Assembly: GCA_024666565.1 (NCBI GenBank)
Contig: CP088295.1
Location: 2,604,001 to 2,668,000 of the forward strand
DNA: 64,000 nucleotides
Direction of reading: 5' to 3'
DNA from: Svornostia abyssi
GTDB taxonomy: Bacteria > Actinomycetota > Thermoleophilia > Solirubrobacterales > Solirubrobacteraceae
Shown piece after piece: positions 51,308 to 60,845 of the stretch; the stretch's first letter is position 1, and each line of letters starts with the position of its first letter. Made by a program: the position numbers and the translations under genes. The notes beneath the pieces were generated by a model. The model saw only the letters and a program-made list of their open reading frames with translations. It was not told the origin of the DNA and did no database searches.

Positions 51308-53555
51308 CGTCGACCGCAGGTCCGAGCTTGCGAGGACCGGAGGGCGAAACCCTCACGTCGCGCTCGGCGCTGCACGTCCAGACGCCGTCCCGCCAGGCGA
51401 TCCGCGTGCCGTCTGCCAGCCGGACGGCGGCGCGGCCGCACGCGGGCTCGCCCCACAGCGTCGCCTCGAGCGGCCGCTCGTCCTCGGGCGTGTCGCCGAG
51501 CCCGGACGCGACATGGTCGGCGGGGTACGTCACGACGATCGACCCCTCGCGCACGTAGACGGGGATGCCGTCGAGTCCGACCTCGGCTTCGACCTCCCGC
51601 CCGCCGCGCACCGGCCGCCCGCTCCAGGCTTCGATCCAGTCGCCGCGCGGGAGTTGGACCTCGCGGGAGGTGGCGCCCTCTTCGAGCACCGGCGCGACCC
51701 ACAGCGCGGGCCCGAACCCGAACGCGTCGGCCACACCCCAGCCGCGTTCGTCGGCCGGGTCGAGCAGCGGCAGCGGCCGGGTGATCGGCAGCCCGCACCG
51801 CGCGGCGGTGGCGGCGGCCGCGCGGATGTACGGCACGAGCTGCTCGTGCAGCAGGACGTAGCCGCGGTAGACGTCGAGGGTGTGCGGGTCGTACGTCCAG
51901 GGCTCCTGCTGCAGCCGGCCGTGCGCCTGCATGAGCGGGGTGAAGCACCCGAGCTGCACCCAGCGCAGGAGGATCTCCTTCGGGCAGCGGTCGACGAGCG
52001 CGTGGCCGAGGTAACCCCCGACGTCGTGCGACCAGTTGGAGAACCCCGATGACGCCGCGCTGATCGTGCACGCGACGAGCGCGCGCAGGGACCACAGGTC
52101 GCTGATCTGGTCGCCCGCCCACAGCATCCCGACGCGCTGCTGCCCGCTCCATCCCGACCGGCCGAAGAGCATGCCGTCGCCGGGGTGGACCTCGTCGAGC
52201 GCGCGCTGCATCGACTCGCGGTAGCGCTGCCCGTACTCCCACGCGTGCTCGGCGCCGCGGCGGCCGTCGTGCAGCTGCAGGTCGTCGGGGAGGTAGTAGC
52301 CCTCGCCGTCGTCGGCCTTGATCCCGGTGACCCCGAGGCGCAGCGTGGCCTTGGCCTGCTCGCGCCACCAGCGCTCGGCGCGCGGGTTGGTGAAGTCGAC
52401 CGGCGAGCCCGTGCCCATCCACCACCGCGCGACGTACGTGTCACCCTCCGCGTCGTGGAGGAAGTGCCCGGCGCGGCGTCCCTCGTCGTAGTTCGACGCG
52501 GGCGCGCGGTGCAGGCGCTGCGAGCCGGGGTCGGGCGGGATCTGCCCGTCGAAGCTGTCGAGGTTGACCCACGGCGTGACCCAGACCACGGTGCGGACGC
52601 CGCGCGCCCGGAGCCCGCGCACCATCCCGGGCGCGTCAGGGAACTGGTACGGGTTGAACTCCCAGGTGTTGTACTGCGTCTCCCAGGGCGAATCGAGGAC
52701 GACCGCGTCGAGCGGGATGCCGTGCCAGCGGCAGCCGTGGACGTCCTCCATGACGTCGTCCTGGTGCGGGTAGACGTCGCGGCTCTTCCAGAAGCCGTAG
52801 CCCCACTCGGGCAGCAGGGCGGGCATGCCGCTGCGCCGCAGGTACCGGCGCAGGCGCGCGGCGGGGGAGGGGTCGCAGAGGATCTGCGCGCGCAGCGGGC
52901 CAGCCGCGGACCGCGTGCTGATCGTCGTGCGGTCGCCGAGGTCGAACCGCGTGCCGTTGCCGTAGCCCTGCAGCCACACCGCATACCCGCGCGAGGACTG
53001 CAGCCACGGCGCGGGTGCGTAATCGCCCTGCGGCACACCGCCGAGCTCGAGCATCTCCGGCGGGCAGGCCGGCCCGGTGTACCGGCGGTCGGCGCCGAGC
53101 TGGATGTCCTTCCCGGCAAGGTCGACGCGCAGCGCGTGGTGCGCGCCCAGGCCGTTGAAGCGCTCCTCGGCGCGCCCGTCCCAGGCGACCGCCAGCCGCA
53201 GCGGGTCGCCGTCGGCCGTGAGCTGCACCGCGAGGGTCGCGTCGTCGGTCAGCGCCAGGCGCAGCAGCCCCATGCGCCCGCCGTTGAAGTGCACCCGCAG
53301 GTCCGCGGCGTGGTCGTCCGCGGCGACGAGGTCGAACGCGATGGCATGCTCGGGGAACCCGCGCGCCTCCTCGGCGATGACGCCCTCGGTGACCTGCACG
53401 AACCGGTCGCGCACCTCGCCCTCGCAGCACCAGACCCCCAGATGGCGGACCAGGCGGCGCCCGTCGCGGCGCAGGTGAATGCGGAACGGCGCCGTCTTGA
53501 TCTCCAGTCGCAACGGACCGCGTTCGAGGACCACGACGCACAGCTTCCCGGGCAC
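51300..53555 (-). CDS. Glycoside hydrolase family 31 (alpha-glucosidase/xylosidase type)
   Basis: 751 residues without a signal peptide, so cytoplasmic. N-terminal beta-sandwich (RRLVRHLGVW, GERFNGLGAHH-like segment, YTGPA), then the TIM barrel with VVLDSPWETQYNTWEFNPYQFP, the nucleophile region GVTGIKADDGEGYY, the acid/base region MLWAGDQISDLW and the end region GCFTPLMQAHGR. GH31 enzymes cleave alpha-glucosides, alpha-xylosides or sulfoquinovosides with retention. The specific sugar is not clear. It is divergent from the PHP-glycosyltransferase gene with about 120 bp between, which holds no palindrome I could identify. Confidence 0.93.
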   Translation of the reverse strand: MPGKLCVVVLERGPLRLEIKTAPFRIHLRRDGRRLVRHLGVWCCEGEVRDRFVQVTEGVIAEEARGFPEHAIAFDLVAADDHAADLRVHFNGGRMGLLRLALTDDATLAVQLTADGDPLRLAVAWDGRAEERFNGLGAHHALRVDLAGKDIQLGADRRYTGPACPPEMLELGGVPQGDYAPAPWLQSSRGYAVWLQGYGNGTRFDLGDRTTISTRSAAGPLRAQILCDPSPAARLRRYLRRSGMPALLPEWGYGFWKSRDVYPHQDDVMEDVHGCRWHGIPLDAVVLDSPWETQYNTWEFNPYQFPDAPGMVRGLRARGVRTVVWVTPWVNLDSFDGQIPPDPGSQRLHRAPASNYDEGRRAGHFLHDAEGDTYVARWWMGTGSPVDFTNPRAERWWREQAKATLRLGVTGIKADDGEGYYLPDDLQLHDGRRGAEHAWEYGQRYRESMQRALDEVHPGDGMLFGRSGWSGQQRVGMLWAGDQISDLWSLRALVACTISAASSGFSNWSHDVGGYLGHALVDRCPKEILLRWVQLGCFTPLMQAHGRLQQEPWTYDPHTLDVYRGYVLLHEQLVPYIRAAAATAARCGLPITRPLPLLDPADERGWGVADAFGFGPALWVAPVLEEGATSREVQLPRGDWIEAWSGRPVRGGREVEAEVGLDGIPVYVREGSIVVTYPADHVASGLGDTPEDERPLEATLWGEPACGRAAVRLADGTRIAWRDGVWTCSAERDVRVSPSGPRKLGPAVDVT

Positions 53556-53676
53556 CTGTCAGGGACCTCACACCGTTCACCGAATGGTCACGCCCTGGTT
53601 GCATGAGGGTTACAGAAACCCGCTCGGTGCAGGCGAATATCTCGGTGGAACCATGTACGCGAACTCGGGAGCACCG

Positions 53677-55951
53677 ATGGCCCCTTCCTCGACCAGCCGG
53701 GTCGATCTGCACGTCCACTCGACCGCCTCCGCGGTCTCCAAGCTCGGCGTGCAGCGCGCCCTCGGTCTGCCCGAGTGCGCCACGCCGCCCGAGGAGGTCT
53801 ACGAGCTGGCCAAGCGCCGCGGCATGGACTTCGTGACGATCACCGATCACGACACCATCGACGGCGCCCTCGAGCTCACGGCCAAGTACGACGACGCGTT
53901 CGTCAGCGAGGAGCTCACCGTCTGGTTCAAGGGCGAGCCGCAGGCCGTCCACGTCCTCGTGCTCGGCATCACCCCCGAGGATCACGAGTGGCTGCAGGCG
54001 CACAACACCGACGTCGAGGCCGCCGCCGAGTACCTCCACGACCGCGAGATCGCCTGCGCGCTGGCGCACCCGTTCTACGCGGTGGAGGCGCCCTTGACGC
54101 CGCGCCACCGCCGCCGCCTGGCGCAGCTCTTCCCGGTGTGGGAGGTGCGCAACGGCTCGCGCGCCAAGGAGCTGAACGCACCCGCCGCGATCTACATCGA
54201 GACGCACGGCGGCACCGGCGTGGGCGGCACCGACGACCACGCGGGCGTCGACATCGGCCGCACCTTCACCGAGACGCCGGCCGCCGCGACGTGGCAGGAG
54301 TTCCTGGGCCACATCCGTGCCGGTCACGCGGTCGCACGCGGCGACCAGGGCAGCGCCGCGAAGTGGGCGCACGCCGCGATGGCGCTGGCGGTCCGGTCGC
54401 TGGGGCGAGGGGACTCGCGCGAGGCGCCGAACCCCATGGCCGTCCTCACCATGGTCCAGCGGGTCATGAGCGAGGGCGACGCGCGCCGCGGCGCGATCGG
54501 AGCGGACCTCGGCCCCGACGACGCCCGCGCGATCCTGCGCGCCTGGCTGGACTCGGTGGACCTCGACATGAACGAGCGCGAGCTCATCGCCCACCTGCAG
54601 GGCGATGACTTCGCGCACGCCGACCTGTTCCGCCGGGCCCGCCGCACGCACGAGCGCAAGCTCGCCGCCTCGGTCGACCTCATCGTCGAGACGGCGGAGA
54701 CCGGCGGCGACTACGGCGCCGCCGCGGCGTCCGTGTTCGGCGCGTGCATCAGCGCGATCCCGTACGCGCCGGCGGCCGCCTTCCTCGGCAAGGAGAAGGG
54801 CAAGCTCGTGCACCGCGAGGGCGAACCCCTCCGCGTCGCGCTCGTCGCCGACGGCGTCGGCGGCATGCACGGCGTCACGCACACGCTCGACGAGATCCGG
54901 GAGCGCGGTGTCCCCGGCTTCGAGGTCGAGGTCGTCGGCACCGACCACAACGTCGACCGCCGGCTCAGCGCGGTGGCCGAGGTCGACATCCCGTTCTACG
55001 CGGGCCTGAAGATCGGCGTCCCGTCGGTGCCCGGCATCGTCGAGACGCTCGCCGAGGGGCGCTACGACCTCGTGCACCTCTGCTCGCCCGGCCCGTCCGG
55101 CGTGGCGGCGGCGGTCATCGCGAAGATGATGGACCTGCCGGTACTCGGCAGCTACCACACCGAGCTGGCCGCCTACGCGGGCCAGCGCTCGGGCGACGAC
55201 CGCCTGGAGCAGGGCATGACGATGGCGCTGGCCGCGTTCTACGGGCAGGCCGACCACGTCCTGTCGCCCAGCCCCGCGAGCGACCAGGTGCTGCACGGCT
55301 TGGGCATCGCCCCGGAGAAGGTCGGCCGCTGGGACCGCGGCGTGGACATCACCCGCTTCCGGCCCGAGCTGCGCGAGGAACGCGACGACGACCGGTTCGA
55401 CGTCCTCTACGCGGGCCGGCTGACCAAGGAGAAGGGCGCCGACCTGCTGGCCGACAGCTTCCTCGCCGCCCGGGCCCGGGACCCGCGCCTGCACCTCGTC
55501 CTCGCCGGGCGGGGGGCCGGAGGAGGATCAGCTGCGCGCGCGGCTCGGCGAGCACGCGACGTTCCTGGGCTGGCAGGAGGGCGACGACCTGGCCCGCGCG
55601 TACGCCAACGCGGACCTGTTCCTGTTCGCGAGCCGCACCGACACGTTCGGGCAGGTCCTGCTCGAGGCGCAGGCCAGCGGCCTGGCGGTCGTCGCGGTCA
55701 ACGAGGGCGGGCCGACGTCGATCGTCGAGGACGGCGTGAGCGGGCGACTGTGCCCGCCCGACGCGGACGCGCTCGCCGCGACGGTGAACGAGCTGGCGTC
55801 GCAGCCCCTTGTGCGCGAGCGGCTGGCGATCGGCGGCCTGGCCTCGGTGCGCGAACGCACCTGGGACGCGGCGCTGCGCCGCTTGGCCGACGGGTACCGG
55901 CAGGCGCTGGCGGCCCGCGAGGGTGGCGCCGAGGTGCGCCGTGCCGCCTAG
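53677..55951 (+). CDS. PHP phosphoesterase-glycosyltransferase family 4 fusion, frame broken by an apparent +1 indel near 55510
   Basis: About 757 residues when repaired. Residues about 1-330 are a PHP domain: VDLHVHSTASAVSKLG, VTITDHDTIDGAL, HPFYAVEAPL and GGTDDHAGVDIG give the metal-binding His/Asp set. From about 370 it is a GT-B glycosyltransferase: ADGVGGMHGVTHTLDEIRERG, GSYHTELAAYAG, DVLYAGRLTKEKGADLLADSF, then in the shifted frame ADLFLFASRTDTFGQVLLEAQASGL (with the E(7)E motif, split). One extra base in the G run at 55507-55516 (gggcggggggcc) breaks it. ATG 53677 has GGGAG upstream; 53653 is an alternative start. It could make a sugar-phosphate conjugate and dephosphorylate it in one protein. 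Confidence 0.87.
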
Positions 55952-55974
55952 CCGGACGACACGCCGCGAGGTCG

Positions 55975-57105
55975 ATGCGGCCCTGCGGGCGCGCCGCCCG
56001 GCTGCGCGGCGCGCATCGGGTCGAGCGGCCCGCGCGGCTGCGGGTCGTCGACGTGGCGCTCTTCTACGGCGAGCGCAGCGGCGGCATCCGCACGTACCTC
56101 GACAACAAGATCGCGTGGGCGCAGGCGACGCCCGCCATCGAGCATCACCTCATCGTGCCCGGGCCGAAGCGCCGGCACGAGGCCGGCCGCCACGAGCTGC
56201 CGTCGTTCCGCGTCGCCGCGGCCAACGGGTACCGCCTGCCGCTCGGCGTCGGCGGGTTGAAGTCCACGTTGCGCGCGCTGCGCCCCGACGTCGTGCTCCT
56301 GCACGATCCGTTCTGGGGGCCGCTCGGCGTCTGCGCGGTGGCGCACGAGCTGGGGGCGCGCGTGGTGGCGGTCCATCACGGGTCGAGCGCGCTGGACGCG
56401 GCCGGGATGCCGGGGCCGGACGCGCCGTGGCGCGCGGCGTTCCGTGCCTGGATGCACCACGCCTACCGGGACGTCGACGCGGTCATGTCGGCCGTCGACA
56501 CCCGGGAGGACAGCGGCCGGGACGCATCGATCTCGCTGCGGTTCGGACTGCATCCCGCCTTCGCCCCCGCCGATCCGGCGCCGCCACGTGGCGACCACGT
56601 GCTCTACGTCGGGCGGATCGCGCGGGAGAAGGGGGTCTTCGAGCTGGTGCGCGCCGCCGCGCGCTCGCCCGAGCCGTGGCCCCTGCGGCTGGTGGGCACC
56701 GGCCCCGCGCTGGACCGGGTCAAGGCGCTGGCGGCCGAGCTCGGGCTCGGGCGGCGGCTGCAGCTGCGGCCGTACATCCGCGACCCCGAGCATCTGGCGA
56801 ACACCTACCGGCGGGCCGCCGCGGTCGTCATGCCGGGCGCGCACGAGACGTTCGGCCTCGTCGGGTTCGAGGCGGCTGCCAGCGGCGCGGCCACGGTCGC
56901 GTGCGCGACGGCGCCGAGCGCCCGGGTGGCGGGCTCGCTCGTGCAGACGTTCGCGCCCGGCGACGTGGGCGGGCTCCTTGCCGCCATCCAGGAGTCCCGT
57001 CGCACGCCGGTGGACCTTCCGGCCGCCGCTGCGCTGGCCCGCACGATGACCTGGCGCCGCGCCCTGGACGCCGAACTGTCCGACCTGCGGGAGCTGGTCC
57101 GGTGA
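55975..57105 (+). CDS. Glycosyltransferase family 4
   Basis: 376 residues, GT-B fold. ALFYGERSGGIRTYLDNKI is the N-domain acceptor loop, HHGSSALDAA the middle, HVLYVGRIAREKGVFELVRAA and ETFGLVGFEAAASGAATVAC the C-domain donor site with the E(7)E motif. It probably uses a UDP- or GDP-sugar. ATG 55975 is the first start in frame after the stop of the fused gene; a GAGG is close to it. Coupled to the DUF2334 gene by a GTGA overlap. Confidence 0.9.
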   Translation: MRPCGRAARLRGAHRVERPARLRVVDVALFYGERSGGIRTYLDNKIAWAQATPAIEHHLIVPGPKRRHEAGRHELPSFRVAAANGYRLPLGVGGLKSTLRALRPDVVLLHDPFWGPLGVCAVAHELGARVVAVHHGSSALDAAGMPGPDAPWRAAFRAWMHHAYRDVDAVMSAVDTREDSGRDASISLRFGLHPAFAPADPAPPRGDHVLYVGRIAREKGVFELVRAAARSPEPWPLRLVGTGPALDRVKALAAELGLGRRLQLRPYIRDPEHLANTYRRAAAVVMPGAHETFGLVGFEAAASGAATVACATAPSARVAGSLVQTFAPGDVGGLLAAIQESRRTPVDLPAAAALARTMTWRRALDAELSDLRELVR

Positions 57106-57896
57106 GCACCCTGGCGGGCGGCGCGACGACCCCGCGGCTCCAGCTCGTGACGACGCCCGCCGCTCCCGTCGCACGAGCGTCGGCGGACTCCCGGCTCGCC
57201 GTCGCGATCCACGACGTCGAGCCCGCCACCTACGAGCGGTGCGCGCTCATGCGCGACTGGCTGGAGGATCACGGCGTCGACCGGGTGACCCTGCTCGTCA
57301 TCCCGGCACCCGATCTCCATCCGTTCGCCGACCGGCGCCCCGAGCTCGCGAGCTGGCTGCGCGAGCGGACTGCGCGCGGCGACGCCGTCGCCCAGCACGG
57401 CCTCCAGCACCGCCAGGCGCGCAAGGGCGCCCCGCTGCGTCAGGCGTTCGCCCGCTGGCAGGCGCGGGACGCCGCGGAGTTCGTGGGCCTCGACGCCCAG
57501 GAGACGCGGCGCGCGGTCGAGTCCGGCCGCCGGCTGCTGAAGCTCGCCGGGGTCGAGCCGCGTGGGTTCGTCGCGCCCGGCTACGCGTACACCCCGTCCC
57601 TGCGCGAGGCGCTGGCCGACCGCTTCGACTGGTGGGCCGACCTCCTGCGCCTGCACCGCGGCGGGCGCGCCGCGACCCTCTCGCCGGCGCTGACGCTCGG
57701 CACGACCACGCCGCTGAAGCGCGCGCTCTCGCCGCTCCTGATTCGCACGATGTCCGTCACGGGCGGCTCGCTGCTGCGTCTCGATCTCCATCCCGCCGAC
57801 CTCGACCACAGCCGCCACATGCTCGCCCTCGACGCGGTCCTGCAGCGTGCTGGACGACGCACCGCCGTCACGTACGACGATCTCGTCGCCGCCTGA
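57102..57896 (+). CDS. DUF2334/polysaccharide deacetylase-like protein
   Basis: 264 residues with the NodB-like scaffold: LAVAIHDVEPATYERC (HD metal motif), VAQHGLQHRQARKG (HxxxH), FVAPGYAYTPSLREAL and LRLDLHPADLDH. Members remove acetyl groups from sugars or act as related metal hydrolases. No signal peptide, so it acts in the cytoplasm, or on a precursor. GTG 57102 overlaps the GT4 stop; its own 3' end is overlapped by the GH63-like gene by 50 bp. Confidence 0.88.
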   Translation: MSTLAGGATTPRLQLVTTPAAPVARASADSRLAVAIHDVEPATYERCALMRDWLEDHGVDRVTLLVIPAPDLHPFADRRPELASWLRERTARGDAVAQHGLQHRQARKGAPLRQAFARWQARDAAEFVGLDAQETRRAVESGRRLLKLAGVEPRGFVAPGYAYTPSLREALADRFDWWADLLRLHRGGRAATLSPALTLGTTTPLKRALSPLLIRTMSVTGGSLLRLDLHPADLDHSRHMLALDAVLQRAGRRTAVTYDDLVAA

Positions 57897-59166
57897 CGGC
57901 GGGCGGCACGTCGGGCCGCCCGCGCAGCTCGGCCCGCCGCCGGGCGCCGGGGACCGGGACCGGCGGCTGTACGTCGCCGCGGAGTCGGCGCTGCGCGCGA
58001 ACTGGCGTCAGGGCCGGCGCCGGCGCGACGGCACGCCGTACGCGTTCACCTGTCCCGCGCCGCCGCGCTACCGGCACATGTGGCACTGGGATAGCTGCTT
58101 CCACGCGATCGCGTGGCGACGCTTCGATCCCGCGCGCGCCCGCGCGGAGCTACGTACGGTCCTGCGCTCGGGGCGCGACGACGGGTTCCTGCCGCACACC
58201 GCGTTCTGGCACTGGCCGGCGGGGTGGCGGCGCGCGCCCTTCTACGCGACCGGCAAGGTACTCGGCAGCTGGTTCACGGAGACGATCAACCCGCCGCTGC
58301 TCCCGTTCGCCTGGGAGCTCGTCGCCGACGCGTCCCCGGACCATCCGGGGTTCCGCGACGAGGCGCTCGGCGCGCTCGGCGCGCACCTCGACTGGATGGC
58401 CCACCACCGCGATCCCGACGGCGACGGCTTGCTGACGATCGTCGCCCCGGACGAGTCGGGCCTGGACGACGCGCCGAAGTACGACGCCGTCTACGGCCGG
58501 ATGAGCCACGACCGCCTCGGCTACTTCTGGCTCATGGAGCGCTCGCGCCGGCTGGGGTGGCACTCCCACACGATCATCGAGCGGTACGACCACCACGTGG
58601 AGGACGTGCTCGTGAACGTCGCGTACGCGCTGTCGCTGCGTGCGCAGGGGCGGATGACCGGCGACCCGGTGTGGGCCGACCGTGCGGCGCGCACGGAGCG
58701 CGCGCTGCTCGAGAAGTGCCTCGATCCCGGGACTGGCCTCTTCCTCGATCTGCACGGCCCCGACGAGGAACCGGTGCGCGTGTCGACCTGGTCGGCGCTG
58801 GCCCCGCTCGCGCTGGAGACCCTGCCCGAAGACGTGCGCCGCAGGCTGGTCGAGGAGCACTTGCTCGACCCGCGCCGCTACCACGCCGCCCACGGGATCC
58901 CGTCAGTCGCCGTGGAGGAGCCCGAGTTCAACCCGGGGTTCGACCGCTGGCGCACCTGGCGCGGCCCGTCGTGGGTGAATACGGCGTGGATGCTCGTGCC
59001 CCCGTTGCGACGACTGGGCTACGAGGCGGAGGCCGCACGGATCGCCGACGGCCTGGCGTTCGCGGCCGACCGGCACGGGCTGCGCGAGTACTACCACCCG
59101 TTCACGGGGCAGGGGCTGGCGTCGAAGAACTTCGGGTGGTCGACGCTGCTGCTGGACCTGCTGTAG
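57847..59166 (+). CDS. GH63-like glycosidase (mannosyl/glucosylglycerate hydrolase type)
   Basis: 439 residues, (alpha/alpha)6 barrel. RHMWHWDSCFHAIAWRRFDP, GFLPHTAFW, AVYGRMSHDRLGYF, NPGFDRWRTWRGPSWVNTAW and YYHPFTGQGLASKNFGWS match the clan GH-G group that contains trehalase, GH63 and the mannosylglycerate/glucosylglycerate hydrolases. The short, single-domain form and the WHWDS block favour the last group; the Asp in TIVAPDESGLDD and the Glu late in the chain would be the acid/base pair. GTG 57847 is the only usable start. Ends in a strong terminator. Confidence 0.83.
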   Translation: MLDDAPPSRTTISSPPDGGRHVGPPAQLGPPPGAGDRDRRLYVAAESALRANWRQGRRRRDGTPYAFTCPAPPRYRHMWHWDSCFHAIAWRRFDPARARAELRTVLRSGRDDGFLPHTAFWHWPAGWRRAPFYATGKVLGSWFTETINPPLLPFAWELVADASPDHPGFRDEALGALGAHLDWMAHHRDPDGDGLLTIVAPDESGLDDAPKYDAVYGRMSHDRLGYFWLMERSRRLGWHSHTIIERYDHHVEDVLVNVAYALSLRAQGRMTGDPVWADRAARTERALLEKCLDPGTGLFLDLHGPDEEPVRVSTWSALAPLALETLPEDVRRRLVEEHLLDPRRYHAAHGIPSVAVEEPEFNPGFDRWRTWRGPSWVNTAWMLVPPLRRLGYEAEAARIADGLAFAADRHGLREYYHPFTGQGLASKNFGWSTLLLDLL

Positions 59167-59174
59167 GCCGGTCG

Positions 59175-59218
59175 CGCTTCCGCGGGAGCGTTTCCGCGTC
59201 AACGCTCCCGCGGAAGCG
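59175..59218 (+). terminator. Strong terminator hairpin closing the sugar gene run
   Basis: CGCTTCCGCGGGAGCGTT (59175-59192) pairs perfectly over 18 bp with AACGCTCCCGCGGAAGCG (59201-59218), loop tccgcgtc, 8 bp after the GH63-like stop. The longest perfect stem in the window. Confidence 0.8.
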
Positions 59219-59246
59219 TGCTACGCGGTAGGTGGGGCGTACATGA

Positions 59247-59384
59247 TCACGGAGACGCCGACGAGGCAGACCGGCCGAAGTTCGCGTCGGGCTGCAGCGC
59301 CGCGACAGCGCCGCAGCCCACGAGGGCGGCGGCGCCCGCCAGCACGAACAGGATGCCGCGCCCCTCGTTGATCGCCTGCCACAT
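59247..59384 (-). CDS. Putative 45-aa single-span membrane peptide or MFS remnant
   Basis: Frame MWQAINEGRGILFVLAGAAA (continues LVGCGAVAAL and ends SSASP), one membrane helix. Its ATG follows directly on the TGA of the broken MFS gene (TGAATG). The helix resembles the last helix of DHA2-type transporters, so it may be a leftover or a displaced C-terminus. Too short for certainty; no ribosome site of its own. Confidence 0.35.
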   Translation of the reverse strand: MWQAINEGRGILFVLAGAAALVGCGAVAALQPDANFGRSASSASP

Positions 59385-60829
59385 TCACCGCGGCGCCGCA
59401 GCGCGGGCAGCTTCCGATGGTTCCGGGCTGCTGATCGGGCTGGACAGCCGGCCCAGCAACAGCCACGACGGGACCACGCTGACGACGGCGATCAGCGCGA
59501 CCGCGACGAGGACGGCGTCCAGGCCGGCCGCCAGCCCGGGCAGGCCCGCCGCAGCGTCGGCCTGGTGGCGGAAGATCGCGCCGAGCCCCGCGACGCCGAC
59601 GGCGATGCCGAGCTGTCGCGCAGTGTTCGTGATGCCGGACGACATGCCGCTGCGCTCCACCGGCAGCGCGGCGACCATCGCCGCCGCGAGCGCCGGGCTG
59701 ATGATCCCGACGGCGAGCCCGGCGAGGACGAACCCGGGGAGGAGCCCGGTCCAGCCCGTCGCGTCACCGGCCACGCCCGCGCCCATGGCCAGCGCGCTCG
59801 CGCCCGCGATGGCCAGCCCCGCGCACAGCGGAATCCGCAACGGCACGCGCGCCCGTGAGGCGGCCGGAGACCGGTGCGGCGGCGAAGATCACCAGCGTGA
59901 TCGGCAGCAGCCGCAGCCCGGCCTCCGACGCGGAGTAGGCCAGGCCGTCCTGAAGGTAGAACGCGAGGAACAGGAGCAGCGGGTAGATCACGACCGACTG
60001 CGCGAAGGAGACGAGCGCGGCGCCCGCCAGGCCCGGGGTCCGCAGCAGCGCCAGCGGCAGCATCGGCGCAGCCGCACGCCGTTCGACGAGGACGAACGCG
60101 GCGAGAGAGCACAGCGCCCCGAGGGCGGCGCCCAGGACCGGCGCGCTCGTCCAGCCGTCCTCGTTGCCACGGATGAGCGCGAAGGTCACGAGAACGCAGG
60201 CGACGGCGAACGTCACGAGTCCAGGGAGGTCGAGCGCGCGGGCGCCCGGCTCGCGGGACTCGGGCAGCCACCGCAGGCCGGCCGCGAGCAGCGCGACGCC
60301 GAGCGGCAGGTTCACGAGGAAGATCCAGCGCCAGCCCGCGCCGTCGACGAGCAGCCCGCCGACGAGCGGGCCGACGGCCAGCGCGGCGCCCGTCGTGGCG
60401 CCCCATACGCCGAACGCCAGCCCACGGTCGCGGCCCTGGAACTCGTGGGCCAGCAGCGCGAGACCGGCGGCGGACATCGCGGCCGCGCCCAGCCCCTGGA
60501 CCGCGCGGGCGAGGTCGAGCGCCAGCCCGGAGCTCGCCGCCGCGCAGCCGGGCGGACGCGGCGGTGAACAGCGCGAGCCCGCCGAGCAACACCAGGCGGC
60601 GGCCCAGCCGGTCGGCGAGCGCGCCCCCGGTCAGCAGCGCGGCGGCGAGCGCCAGCGCGTACGCGTCGATCGCCCACTGGACCTCGGCGAAGTTCGCGTC
60701 GAGATCGGTGCGGATGACCGGCAGAGCGACGTTCACGACCGTGACGTCGAGCAGCAGCAGCGCAGTCGTCGCCGAGACGACGAGCAGGATGAGGATGCGA
60801 TCACGGGTCACGGAGGGCCCGCCCATCAT
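59385..60829 (-). CDS. DHA2-family MFS transporter, frame broken twice
   Basis: About 480 residues when both apparent +1 indels are removed. Frame 1: TALLLLDVTVVNVALPVIRTDL, ALADRLGRRLVLLGGLALF. At about 60540-60550 it shifts to frame 2: MSAAGLALLAHEFQGRDRGLAFG (split), GLLVDGAGWRWIFLVNLPLG, helices 6-11. At about 59845-59853 it shifts to frame 3: VPLRIPLCAGLAIAG and NTARQLGIAVGVAGLGAIF to the end. Sequence in all three is well conserved. About 13-14 helices, a drug:proton antiporter. Divergent from the BASS gene by 16 bp. Confidence 0.82.
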
Positions 60830-60845
60830 CTAGGGTCGGCCTGGC

